From positions 5,188,501-5,252,500 of the forward strand of contig CM067534.1 in NCBI GenBank assembly GCA_034509925.1: 64,000 nt of DNA, in the 5' to 3' direction. Each line of letters starts with the position of its first letter. The first letter of the stretch is position 1. The notes under the pieces are model-generated. The model did not search any database, had not been told where the DNA came from, and saw only the letters and a program-made list of their open reading frames with translations. The translations under genes were made by a program, and so were the position numbers. The stretch is from Hirudinaria manillensis. Lineage: Eukaryota; Annelida; Clitellata; Hirudinida; Hirudinidae. Positions 38,201-64,000 of the stretch are shown one piece after another.

Positions 38201-38898
38201 GCATGACATTATGTTACCAGATGTTGAATACCAAGCAAATGATAAGTCAATTGGTACATTTAATCAAATGAATGTTTATCCTTAGGGCAATTAATTGTCC
38301 CTCGATTTTGGATGCTTTTTAATTTCATTTAATTTCGAGGACGTCGGCAGGATTTGAACCCGCAACCTTTCGACTCGACGCTAGCGCTAACGGTGTTTTC
38401 CTTCTCTCGACAGATCGAAGACAAGAAAAGGAGAGAAAACGAGGAAAGAGAGAGAAAGAAAAGAGAAGATGAAGTCTTCCTGAGGAAGGTTGAAGAAGAA
38501 AAGAAGAAAATGGAGGAGGAGTACGAGGAGGAAAGAAGGAAGGCCCTGGAAAAGAAGCAGATCGTGAGTTCCCGGGGCTTTCCGTTTGACCAACGGACGT
38601 GCAGCCGATGCGATCTGTTAAAATATTCGTTAAAATGATGCAAACAATGTTTGCGATTGTTTGTTGTGAATTTTTTTTTTAAACATTTTCAGATGATGAT
38701 GATGATAATGATCTTTAAATAATTAAATTGAAAATGTTTGTTTATTGTTTTAATTAATTAATTCATTTAATAGGAGGACAAAAAGAGGGAGGAGGAGACC
38801 AAATTGAGAGAAGAAAGAATGTTGATGGAGGCTGAAAAGAGAAAGCAACAAGAGATGGTTTGAAGTTGCAATCAGAATGAATAATAATAATAATAATA

Positions 38899-38934
<36 letters not shown>

Positions 38935-41900
38935 TTAAATAATAATAATAAAATAACGATATTAATATTTTTAATTTTAATAATAACAATTTTAATTCAA
39001 TTTATAAAAACTATTTAGATATTGTGGTATGATAATATTTATACTATTTTACTATTTTAATTGAAAAATTATTTAATTAAAAATTATTAAATTGTTAAAT
39101 GGTAATGAGGGAATGAATTATCATAATTCATTATAATTTATGACTTAAAATCATTTCAGGAAAGCATGGAGAAGTCCAAAGCGGCCGAGAGGATGGCATC
39201 GAGGCAGAGTCAGAATCGACAGGTGATTTGAATATTAAGATATTTAATATATTCAAGATGCATAAACTTAAATGCATAAATTAATTAATGACAATAATTT
39301 AAAATTTAAATTTTAATCAATTTAAAAATCCCTGAAGAAATCTCCACCGATACCCGCTCTGAGGAGTTCGAGGCAGAGGAAGATTGAAAAAGATGGAAGT
39401 CTTTCTCAAGACAGTTTGGTTGACAATCACTTTTGTATTTGCTCACCATCATCATCATCACCATCATCATCATTGGAATCGACATCCTCATCTTTGCCAT
39501 CTGCATCATCATCACCACCTCCATGGATGGATGGATGGATGGGTTGTGGGTGGGTGCATGCATGGATGAATGGTTTGGAAAGAGTGAAAGAGGAACATCA
39601 TTTCTTCACCATGATCAACATAAGCATTGTAATCATCATTGTCATCCATCTGATTCCATTAGCATATTATTATAATGATTGATTATTAATTACATAATAA
39701 TTAATATGCCTGAATGTGCAACAACAACAACAACAACAGAAGGACAAGTGCTGAATCTGCTGTCGAAGATGAAGAACGAAATCGACCTCAGGAAGGTCAA
39801 GGCCGACAGGATGATGAGGAAGATGAGCCAGGAGAAGATGACGACGACGACGGAGATGATGCCTGTGAATATTTGAATATTCATGAACCATAAATGTTGT
39901 TATAATTACTAGTGATAATAATAATATTATCATTGTATTATTATTATTATTATTAAATTTGCAGCAGTGACTTAATGATGACGTGATGCCAATTAATTTA
40001 AATCATACAATTGGTGATTGCCTAACACTATTAATAATAATAATATTATTAGAATTGAGTGTAATAAGTTTGTATTAATGAATTAATTAAAGGTTATTTT
40101 TGGATAATTGTTTCAATTAAACTTGTTTTAAGGTTCAGAAGTTTGACAAACAGCAGATGAGTGAGTCGAGGATGAAGGGAATGGAAAGGTTAAAAAATCA
40201 TGGATAATATTATGTTATGGAATGTTATATTATGGAATGTTATGTTATGGAATATCATGTTATGAAATAATATATATAATATCCAATAATATATTATATA
40301 TATCATATTATGGAATAATATATATAATATCCAATAATATATTATATATATCATATTATGGAATAATATATATAATATATTATTGGATATTATATATATT
40401 ATTCCATAATATGATATGGAATATTATATTATGGGGTATTATATTATGAAATACTATATTATGGAATATTATATTATTAATTATCGTTATTATTAACAAA
40501 ATATTAAAAACAGAAGAGAGGTATCAACCAAAATAAATATAATAACATTGGCTATGATGATGACGATGACAATATCCTCATAAACAATAAAGCTGATCGC
40601 TATGTGTTAATGAATAATTAGTAACTGTTGTAATAGTAACGGTAATAACTAATAATAATAATAATAGTAATAATAATAATAGTTAATAATAATAATAACT
40701 AATTATGTGAGATGGAATTAGCATAATTTAAGAGGATCACATCAATGATGAAATAATTTAGCATTATTAATGCTAATAGTTAATAATATATTAATAATGT
40801 TTAATTAATTGTTATTGGAAGACCTCCTGAAGACTCGAGTGGAATGATTTCATCTTCGTCTACTTTCACCATTGGAAAAGCCGAACTCACCAGTTGGTGA
40901 TTTTATAATAATAATTAGTAATGGTATAATTTTATCAACATAATATCTCATATTATCTTATTATTATTTTTATTATTATTATTATTATTATCTTAATTTT
41001 TTAAGCTTTTAAATGGTGAATGAATTTTCCTCCAAATTCCTAAATAATGAAATAAATAAACAAAATAAGAATTTGAAACAAGTTTACATTATAAGTGTTG
41101 TATCAAACTTTGCTTGTTTCAGCTTCAATGGAAAGCATTGGAAGTTCAAAGGTCACCAAAAGTAAATTGGGAATCAAGACTCTCGGTTCGCAGAAATTCT
41201 TCGACTTGTTTATTTTTAAAGAGAACCATTTTTTTAAATATATTTTTGTTCATTATTCGATTTATTTCCCATTTATAACTCCATTTTAACTGTGCCAATC
41301 AATTGATTGAACCAACCTATCAAATCAACCACTGATTAACTACTATTCTGTCATTAACTTTGTTAACTTTGTTCTGCTTTTTGCAATCACTTGTTTTCAC
41401 TGATCGACCAATCAGATGCTTCGAAACCTTCTACTGCTGCAGAGACTCAGAGGAAAATCCGCAAAAATTCAGGTGTTCTTTCGTGTTGTTGTCATAAGAC
41501 AGCTGACTAACCAATTGCAATATTTACATTGTAAGATAATAAATAATAATAATAATATAAAGGAGTAATATTATTAGTTATTAATAAGTTGATAAATAAC
41601 ATAAAATAACAAATAGATTATTAAATAAAGGGGACCAGATGATTGTAAGTTTCTGATGTCATAATAATTTTGTAAGATAATTATCATGTTATTATTTATA
41701 GTTATTACGATAACTGATTTGCGACAATTAATATTTATTTCATTAAAATTCACCATTAAAATGAACATAAATAAATTTATTTATTTGATAAATAGATATT
41801 TAAAATCTTAATAATAATAATAATAATTGTTTAAAAAATAATAATATTAAAAGTATTTAACAACATTGCAAACATATTTCAGCCAAACCTTCAGCAGCAA

Positions 41901-42615
41901 AACTGCAAAATAAACAATCAAAGGAAACTCAAAAAGACGTCAAAGCAAAAAACTTTCACGAGAAATCAAAACCGGAAGGTGTTGGCATTCTATTCTTGGA
42001 TGGATGGATGGATGGATGGATGGATGGATGGATGGATGGACGGACGGAATGATGGACGGATAGATGGATGGACGGATTGATGGGTAGACTTTGGAATCGA
42101 TTGCATGGCAGACTGACAAACCTTCGTTCATAGAAACTGATGGTCGGATCCATAGGCAAATGGATCATCGATTGAATCGATTGATTGAACATAACATAAC
42201 TAAACAACCAATCGGCTAAACACTTAAACTTAACACTTTGTAACAAACGAATTTCTCGCACGAAGGAACGGCAGAGGATGACAGCACCTCCCTTACCTCG
42301 ATTCAATCGATGCCAACCAGCAAAAAGTCCATTTCGCCAGGTCCGTTTGTTATTTTAATAATTTCATTATAATTCATTTTAATTAATCGCTTAAATGAAT
42401 TGTTAAATGATATAAAATACCATCGATTCCAGAATGCATTCGTGCTTATTAAAGCATTATTTTAAGAAAGGTTTAAACCATTTAAATATTACTTAATTTC
42501 AAAATAATAATAATAATAAAAGTAGTAATAATAATATTCCTAAATAATTACAATAATTAATGTAGTTACAATTAATTATAATTAATTAATTATGGTTATA
42601 TGCTTGTCATTATTA

Positions 42616-42657
<42 letters not shown>

Positions 42658-43506
42658 GCTTTTCATTCTTAACCGTTGCAGATCTCAAAGGTTATGTCGA
42701 CCACGAATCAGAATTACTCGAAGATTTGTTGAAGAAGAAGAAACGAGTCGACATCCATCGTGAGTTTCATCAACAAACGAATTAAGTTTCGAGGTCGTTC
42801 GTTACTCAGGGACTTGTGGAATTTTGGTCGATTGATAATTAATTCAATTTAACGTTCACTAATTATGTATATAATATACGTCTATTGTTATATACTTAAT
42901 TATTATTTATTAATAATAATAAATTAATAATAATAATTAAATAAATAATAATAAATAAATTAATAATAATAAATAAATAAATAATAATTAATTAATTAAT
43001 AATTAATAATTGTTATTAATAATAACTATTATATATGTAATATATATAATGTATATCAATATATAATAATCATTATTCAATTATTCACATTGTTTCTTTA
43101 ACTTACTGGTTCAAGTGAGGAGGGCTCTCAGGGATTTGGACAGACTGACGGACGAGTCGACGACGAGACCCGAGAAAAATAACTCGAGTGAGTGGATTGG
43201 GGAGCATGGAATTTGTTTCATCGGATTATTGATCGGCCATCTTTACTTCCATTTTTGTTTGGGATAATTAATATTCATTGCCCAAACTTTATAAATCTCA
43301 AATAAATGAGATTTTATTTGATGTCAGATTTTTAAAGTCTCTTAAAACTGCTTGGAACTGACTGGTTATTGTTCCAGGAAACTCTGCAGCTTCCATCTTC
43401 TCGACTGACAACATGACCGACGAGGAGAGGATGCTCAGTGCCACGAGTCGAAGCCTCAGAGAGAAGTTCAAGGTCTTCATGAGTTGATTGACAGATTGAT
43501 TGGTTG

Positions 43507-43555
<49 letters not shown>

Positions 43556-44147
43556 AGATGTTAATTTGTCAATTTTCTTAAATAGCACAATTTCTATTTA
43601 AATTTAATTCTATTCTATAACCATAAATGCAATTGTAATTAATCAAAATTATGGATTGTTAACATTGATTACTGTTGGATGTGGCCAGTGGCATTAATTA
43701 AATACTAAAATATATATTGTAATTGTATCCTATGGTTGTATTCTATAATTGTATATGACCATCTTCATCATCATCGTCATCTTCATCATCATCAGGAGAT
43801 CGATCAAAGGCCATACTCGGTCAACAGTCTCGATCCCGAGGAACTCTCTCGGCAGAACGAGGAGAGACTGAAACGGCTCAGGATTTTAACGGGTGACACT
43901 TCTTCTCAGTCATCGTTATCAGAATTGTCCTTCATCTTCGTCATCGCCACCATCACTGTAGCTATCATCATCATCATCACCATCATCGTCGTCGTCATCA
44001 TCATCATCAATGTTATTATCGTTATATAGAACATCGTTAATTGTTTTTTTTTCAATCCCTTTTCCAGACGAAATGATTTCCAGAAACCACGACACGTTCC
44101 AATCGTTTGACGACGTTTCAGTCGATCGTCTGAAAACCGTCGCTTGA
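32268..44147 (+). CDS. CSPP1: Centrosome and spindle pole-associated protein CSPP1 homolog
   Basis: Microtubule/ciliary protein of roughly 1050-1100 aa. Main exons: 32268-32396, 32472-32525, 32593-32730, 32792-32839, 32992-33062, 33157-33238, 33341-33379(?), 33560-33632, 33796-33892, 34102-34392, 34804-34893, 35544-35617, 35868-36102 (or to 35952), 36542-36608, 37098-37263, 37608-37681, 37998-38051, 38414-38563, 38774-38857, 39160-39222, 39338-~39434(?), 39740-39864, 40133-40188, 40822-~40904(?), 41123-41185, 41416-41472, 41883-41978, 42266-42340, 42682-42759, 43116-43187, 43378-43472, 43796-43892, 44068-44147. Family signs: N terminus [19 protein letters not shown] (human MADSLDEFIEEQKARLAEDK), repeated [15 protein letters not shown]-type coiled-coil units, [11 protein letters not shown], long Glu/Lys/Arg helices at 38414-38857, KSPPIPALR. 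Exons at 34102 and 35868 are Asn/Gln-rich. The joins marked (?) are not settled. Confidence 0.85.
35158..35278. repeat. Tandem repeat, about 19-bp unit
   Basis: About six head-to-tail copies of a unit like ATATAGACTTTATAAC, some with CTATTATA instead, in a CSPP1 intron. Confidence 0.7.
38340..38395 (-). repeat. tRNA-derived fragment (T-arm intact)
   Basis: On the minus strand a perfect B box, GGTTCAAATCC, sits in a 5-bp stem (GCGGG with CCTGC) closing a 7-nt loop TTCAAAT, i.e. an intact T-arm. A weaker A-box-like TAGCGCTAGCG lies about 35 nt upstream. The 5' half runs into the pyrimidine tract of the CSPP1 acceptor at 38413, so this is a partial SINE or tRNA relic, not a full tRNA gene. Confidence 0.5.
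40265..40420. repeat. AT-rich direct and inverted repeats
   Basis: Two nearly identical 49-bp direct copies (40265-40313 and 40314-40362) are followed by an inverted copy. The centre forms a palindrome with 25-nt perfect arms (40353-40377 and about 40388-40412). It lies in a CSPP1 intron and could extrude as a cruciform. Confidence 0.8.
41996..42072. repeat. (GGAT)n / degenerate GGAC repeat
   Basis: About 19 tetranucleotide units in a CSPP1 intron, directly after exon 41883-41978. The reverse-strand poly-HPSI frame over it is an artefact. Confidence 0.9.
43497..43556. repeat. (TGAT)n microsatellite
   Basis: About 14 TGAT units beginning about 25 bp after the donor of the CSPP1 exon ending at 43472. 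Confidence 0.9.
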
Positions 44148-46867
44148 CTTTCACGGATGATTGATAAGCATTTATTGAAAGTCAGAATGGAATTTTGTTT
44201 TTAAAAGAAATATGTTTTTAAATTGAATTTAAAATATTTTTATTTTTAATTTTTATTTTTGAGTGGAGTTGTTGTGATTTGAGTTGTTGTGATTTCAACG
44301 CGACTCTGAATACTATGCAAAAGAATCGCTCGTGTTTGTTCTTGTCGTCGGTGTTCACGCGAGGTTTTTATTTATTTATTTATTTTATTTTTTAAATGAT
44401 AGAAATTATTAATAATTGAAGAAATAATTGCAATATTTAGCTCAGAGACTGCTCCTTTGGCTCGTTTGGTTAATTTTGTTGCGCTTGAATTTCTGCGTTG
44501 ATGTCTGTTGTTCTATTTAAATGATAAATTATTTAAATTATAAATTATTTAAATTAAAAATGATTTAAGTGATAAATTATTTAAATTAATTGTTCTTTCA
44601 ATTAAAAATTAATTAAATTAATTGTTTTAAATCAATTGTTCTTGAAATTATTCCTCGTTAATTGATTTTGTGTTGAGCCTGAAAAGTTTTTGTGATTTGT
44701 TGTTCACTCCAATTGCCTGCTGAATTTTGTGATAAGAATAAACCATCATTTGATTCACAAAGTGATAAGACCTCTGAATTTACTAATGTGACCTCTCTAT
44801 TAATAGCTTCCCATTAACATAACAATAATAATAATGTTATTATTAATATAATATTAATGATAATAATAATAATAATAATAATAGCTTCCTATTAATAGCT
44901 AATATACATGTATAAGCTCTTGGTTGCATTTCCTTTGAGTTCAACACTAGAAACTTCACAGACAGGAATGCTGGGGAATTTTCCTTATTGAAACCTTGAA
45001 AGTTGAACCCTCCTGCCCTCTCAGTCTGGACTTTGTAGGGGCCTCTGGTTCTTTATGTAAATTCCGTCCTAATGGATCCCCTATCTTTATATTGCGGCTT
45101 GCAATCTGAACTTTTTAGAAAGCTTGTTTCAGTTGCTTATCGAACTTTATTTGGAAATCTTTCAACTTCGACTTTCTGTGGACTTATTGATCGAGCGCAC
45201 GTTTATGTCTGCTGACTGCAGTGGCCAGGAAAGCTCTTACTTTGGCTTCTTGAGGTCGAAGAACGACAAATATAATTTTAATTAATTAATATAATAATGA
45301 ATATAGTTATTATAATAATCGGTAAAATACTCATTGTGGATATTAGACCGTCATTTTAAACATGAATCATCTGCAATTCAATCTGTGATTAACATGGGCA
45401 ACGCCTCGAATTGAAAGAAAACACATGGGCAACAAATGTCATAATCAGGGTTGGAAGAATTCGAAATATTTTTTATTAATTATTATTATAATTATTTTTG
45501 TTGTTGTCACGCATTCCTCGTTAAAATAGAAGTGTAAACTGGCAGGAAGTGAAGGATGGATGGCAACAATAACAACAACGAGTACAACAACAACAACAAC
45601 AATGACGACAATAACAGCACGCAGTTAAGTTCGGAATGACACGATACGTTCTCCTGGGTAAAAGTTAATAAAGAAAATACTAATAATAATAACAATTATT
45701 ATGATAATAATAAACATAACAACAATAATAATACTAATAATCTAATCAGTAACAGTAATTATATTAGTACATGTTATTATTAGAACAATATTAAAGAATA
45801 AAACAATTAGTCTTTATCAAACACTGAGACGCTATCGAAGAGATATGAATTAAGGGATCAATGCTGCACGGTTTCGTAGGTGAATGTCTTAGTTTCCTTC
45901 ACGGAATAATTTGAAAACAAATTGAGTGTTAATTCAAAATAAAAACACGTTTAAAATCAAATATAATCGACATGAAACTGTAAAGTTCAAGAATTAAAAA
46001 AAATTTTTTTAATTAATTTAAATAAATAATAAATAACAAAACAACAAGAAGAACAAATGCAACGATTGCAACCCAGTTGATAGAAAACTGAGAACTGAAA
46101 ACAACGGGTTCAACACTTGTCGTGTCCTAGAAAACTTGACCTATGACCTCAAATTGGGGTCAGCCAATGAGAAGTCACAAAAACCTGATGGATACAAAAA
46201 CAAAAACAAAGTAAAAACGTTACACAAAAGAAATTGAATGAAAAGATTTGAAAGTAAGGCGAAGAAAGTAATTTATTTGGCTGAAGGTCTCTTTGGCCGA
46301 TTGTTGGATGTTCTCTCCTTCAGTTCGTATGGACGCAAGCAGAAGACCTGGAGTTGTATGAGCAGTTTGTTATTATTATTATTATTGTTATTATTTTATT
46401 TTATTTTGGCACTCATTTAGTGAATTATAAATTATATTTTTGCTTTATGAATTCGTTTTTACATTTTTTTAAAAATAGAAATTCACTTTTATTTAATGAG
46501 TTAAAATTGTAGATATATATTTAAATAAATTAAAAAATGGCTTTTAAAATGGTCACTAAATAGATCACTGGTTGTGTTGTAAGATTTCGAAATATGGAAA
46601 CCACCGCAGCTTAAAGAAGTCACTTTGGTTTTCTTACAATTCACACTTATAAATTTAAAAACAATAGGTATGAAAACATAACAATGAATAAAATAAATAT
46701 ATCAAAAAACTATTATAATTAACTAATTTATTATTATTTAATTATTAATTATTATAATTTTTAATTAATTAAATTGTAAGCATTTATATGCATTCCTCTA
46801 ATCTGGCAGCGCAGGCTGGATTTCAAACGCGGGGAACTTCGTGTTCTGCCTTCATTCTGCTTTCATT
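44148..46867. other. Intergenic region between convergent CSPP1 and BK channel genes
   Basis: About 2.7 kb of AT-rich sequence with scattered AAT and AAC repeats (for example 44823-44882 and 45565-45620). It holds the 3' UTRs of both genes; TTTATT at 46726 would be AATAAA for the minus-strand channel. No exon or RNA gene recognised. Confidence 0.55.
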
Positions 46868-61893
<15,026 letters not shown>

Positions 61894-61971
61894 CTGGAAG
61901 GGACAGCAGAGATTCTATTAACAAGCAATACAAATTGCACGTTGAACATTAGATAAGGGATAAACCCACAG

Positions 61972-62030
61972 TGGAGAATCGATGTTTCAATCGTGCTTAA
62001 TTGTCAACAGGAGACTTTAGCCAAGGGGAC
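61972..62030 (+). repeat. Local duplicated segment, arm B (internally deleted)
   Basis: AGTGGAGAATCGATGTTTCA is followed directly by CGTGCTTAATTGTCAACAGG and GACTTTAGCCAAGGGGACC. Relative to 60524-60802 it lacks about 210 bp. A short TTAGGG tract follows immediately at 62033. Confidence 0.6.
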
Positions 62031-62797
62031 CTCGGGTTAGGGTTAGGGTTAGGGCTAGCGTCAGTTTAAACTGACATTAACGTTTATACGTTTATTACAT
62101 AAAGGTTTATTGTTTAAAATAGTTTTTTACAATATTTTTTTAATGATATTTATGCGTTTACAAGAATCTAATTCAGTAAGAAAATAAGATTTGCGCTAAA
62201 CTTTAATATGGAGTTTTAACGGATTTTAAAAATAAAATTATCTTGATGGCAGGAAATTGAAACCTCTTTCTGAGGACATCGCAAGTGAACAGGAAATAAT
62301 TTTTCAATATCTTTTTAATTTTTTATAATTTAATTGTTATAATTTAAAAACAAATTAATTCTTAGAAAATTATTTTTCTTTTTACAATAATTTCACAGAC
62401 AAAAAACACGTCATGCACAAACGTCATAAAACATTTCACCAGCGACTGGACGGAAACAAAGCGCTACATAATCGCAATGAATTTAATTCCATGCACCAAT
62501 TCACCCCTTTTCAGCCTCATCATGTATTTACGTCTTCTACCGCTGGTCGAGTCTGATTTGCTTCTTGTTTACTTTTTGGACACCTTTGTGGAGTTTAATT
62601 TGGCAAAGCGGAGGACTAAAAATAAACACCTTTAATGAGGGGCGGAGTCTGTTATTGGCAACAAGCGGCTGACTTGATTAATTAATTCGAACAGGATAAA
62701 TGCCTGCCGTTCTGACCTCACTCATTTATTTATCCTCTCGTCGTAAATTATCGTTTTTATAAATATTGCTGTTTTTTTGCTGTCGTTGTTTTACATC

Positions 62798-62800
62798 TTA

Positions 62801-62896
<96 letters not shown>

Positions 62897-62897
62897 T
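62798..62897. repeat. (TTA)n microsatellite
   Basis: About 33 uninterrupted TTA triplets. It is an unoccupied array of the same type as the Dong-like insertion site. Confidence 0.95.
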
Positions 62898-64000
62898 TAA
62901 TTAATAATTTTAATGTGTTAATAATTTTAATAAATCACTTATTTATTTCAATAAATTAATAATTTATTTAGATACTAAAAATCATTTACTTGAGCGTCAT
63001 CATCATAGTCATCATCGTCCTCGTCATCATCATCTTCTTTATCTTCGCCATTATCGTCACCATCATCACCAATCGTAACACCCAGAAATCGAAATAAATG
63101 ATGCTCATAGAAGCAGCTTCCGAGCAAAACGATGATGTGACGATGTGAGGATGTGATGATGTGACAATTAGATGATATGACGACATGAGGATGTGAGGTT
63201 ACGGGCACCTGCAATGATTTGAACAGTTGAGTTGATGATGAATTTCAAGCGGTTGTGTTTAGGGAAACAGGTGCGCGGAAAGTTATTTTTGGAACGTCAA
63301 CGGTGGTGTTGATAGATTTTTCGAGGCCTCATTTGTTGCTGAAACACTGCTTTGAACCAATCCCATCCTCCCTCTTCATCCATTGCCGTCCATCCATCCT
63401 TCCATCCGTCCATCCGTCGTCCGTCCGCCCATCACTCCATCACTCCATCCCCGCATATCATTTGCTATCTCTTTCACTCTCTCTCTCCTTAGGGATTCAT
63501 GGGTCCATTAACACCTGGACTTAAAAAAAACACCTTAAATGCCAACCTCATCTCGTCTCTTAGTTTCAAACAATTTATTATGTTTTCTGACGCATTCCAC
63601 AATTTTAGTTCATCGGATACATCTTAAGTAAAAGACGTGAAAACCCAGCCTTTTGAAATGAAGACGCTAACGATCAAGATGACAATAGCGAAGATGATGA
63701 CGACGATGTTGATTGAAAATTGATTGCACAAGGTGATGATGATGATGATGATGATGATGCACTCCGTTGAATGAGTCACGTCGCTACAATCCCCTGTGGG
63801 ATGCAATGTCACCTCTCACCTAATGCACCCTAATGGATCCCCAATAATTGACCGCCAGCGAATCGAACTCAGAAGCAGGCGACGACGACGACAACAACAA
63901 CAACCTAACAACAGCGTCGTCTCGGATGACAGCAGGTGCTCTCCAAGTCCAGGTCAACGCTCGGCTGCACAAAGTCCCCGTTCACCCGTAACTTCGAACA

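Larger units (their letters stand above)
61894..64000. other. Upstream BK intron region, no exon recognised
   Basis: The exon at 61893 begins after an acceptor, so this is most likely intron of the BK gene. It contains (TTAGGG)3 at 62033-62056, a long (TTA)n at 62798-62897, ATC/GAT repeats near 63000-63070 and 63735-63760, and TCCATCCG repeats near 63390-63450. A plus-strand Pro/Ser/Gln-rich frame runs to the window edge (63853-64000), but I cannot show that it is coding. Confidence 0.5.

Noticed and set aside
39306..39933. His-rich, Met-rich and Cys-rich frames near CSPP1 exons
   Set aside because: Microsatellite translations (ATC and CAA repeats); the CSPP1 exons at 39338 and 39740 are the coding content.
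41940..42306. Minus-strand frames rich in HPSI
   Set aside because: Caused by the GGAT tetranucleotide repeat in a CSPP1 intron.
41996..43556. CRISPR-like repetitive arrays
   Set aside because: They are simple tetranucleotide tandem repeats without unique spacers, in a eukaryotic genome.
63853..64000. Possible plus-strand Pro/Ser/Gln-rich exon at the window edge and a B-box-like GTTCGATTC on the minus strand
   Set aside because: No start, no clear donor and no family for the exon; the T-arm stem around the B-box-like motif does not pair.

Overview
This is a 64 kb piece of an AT-rich animal nuclear genome. All genes but one are split into many short GT-AG exons. The gene set is metazoan: natriuretic-type receptor guanylate cyclases, a KDM4 demethylase, CSPP1 and a Slo1 BK channel. 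The DNA is full of TAA/TTA, TGAT, GGAT and ATC microsatellites and of transposon remnants. Compact introns, low GC and the gene complement suggest an invertebrate, probably a spiralian (for example an annelid such as a leech). That taxon is inference; no marker here fixes it.

Layout. (1) 1-15.9 kb, + strand: two tandem receptor guanylate cyclase paralogs. The first enters the window already inside the gene, just before its transmembrane exon. The second is complete, with 19 exons and about 1048 aa. Every shared intron has the same phase, and large exonic blocks are almost identical, so the pair arose by tandem duplication with later patchy homogenisation. A dead Tc1-like transposase lies in an intron of copy 2. 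(2) 16-16.4 kb: a hAT-like MITE with an 8-bp target duplication. (3) 17.5-24.1 kb, +: a complete KDM4/JMJD2 histone lysine demethylase (JmjN, JmjC, PHD, extended PHD, double Tudor; about 918 aa, 17 exons). (4) 24.3-24.9 kb, -: intronless POP4/Rpp29, tail-to-tail with KDM4. (5) 26.9-30.1 kb, -: an R4/Dong-like non-LTR retrotransposon with an uninterrupted 941-aa ORF (reverse transcriptase, CCHC, restriction-like endonuclease), sitting inside a TAA/TTA microsatellite. (6) 31.0-31.5 kb, +: the end of a LIM-domain gene. (7) 32.3-44.1 kb, +: a CSPP1 homolog in about 33 exons. (8) 46.9-61.9 kb, -: the 3' two-thirds of a Slo1/BK (KCNMA1-type) potassium channel, from RCK1 to the C terminus, including the calcium bowl; its long introns contain a MULE relic and telomere-like tracts. 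(9) 61.9-64 kb: no exon recognised; microsatellites and small repeats.

The genes do not form one pathway. The only functional pair is the two cyclases. The most noteworthy items are the site-specific Dong-like element in its TAA target, the mosaic similarity of the cyclase duplicates with a shared GC-AG intron, a 69-nt frame-preserving intron in the KDM4 catalytic exon, and 18-nt and 30-nt microexons before the BK calcium bowl. All exon boundaries were derived by eye from splice sites, frame and family similarity; none is supported by transcripts.
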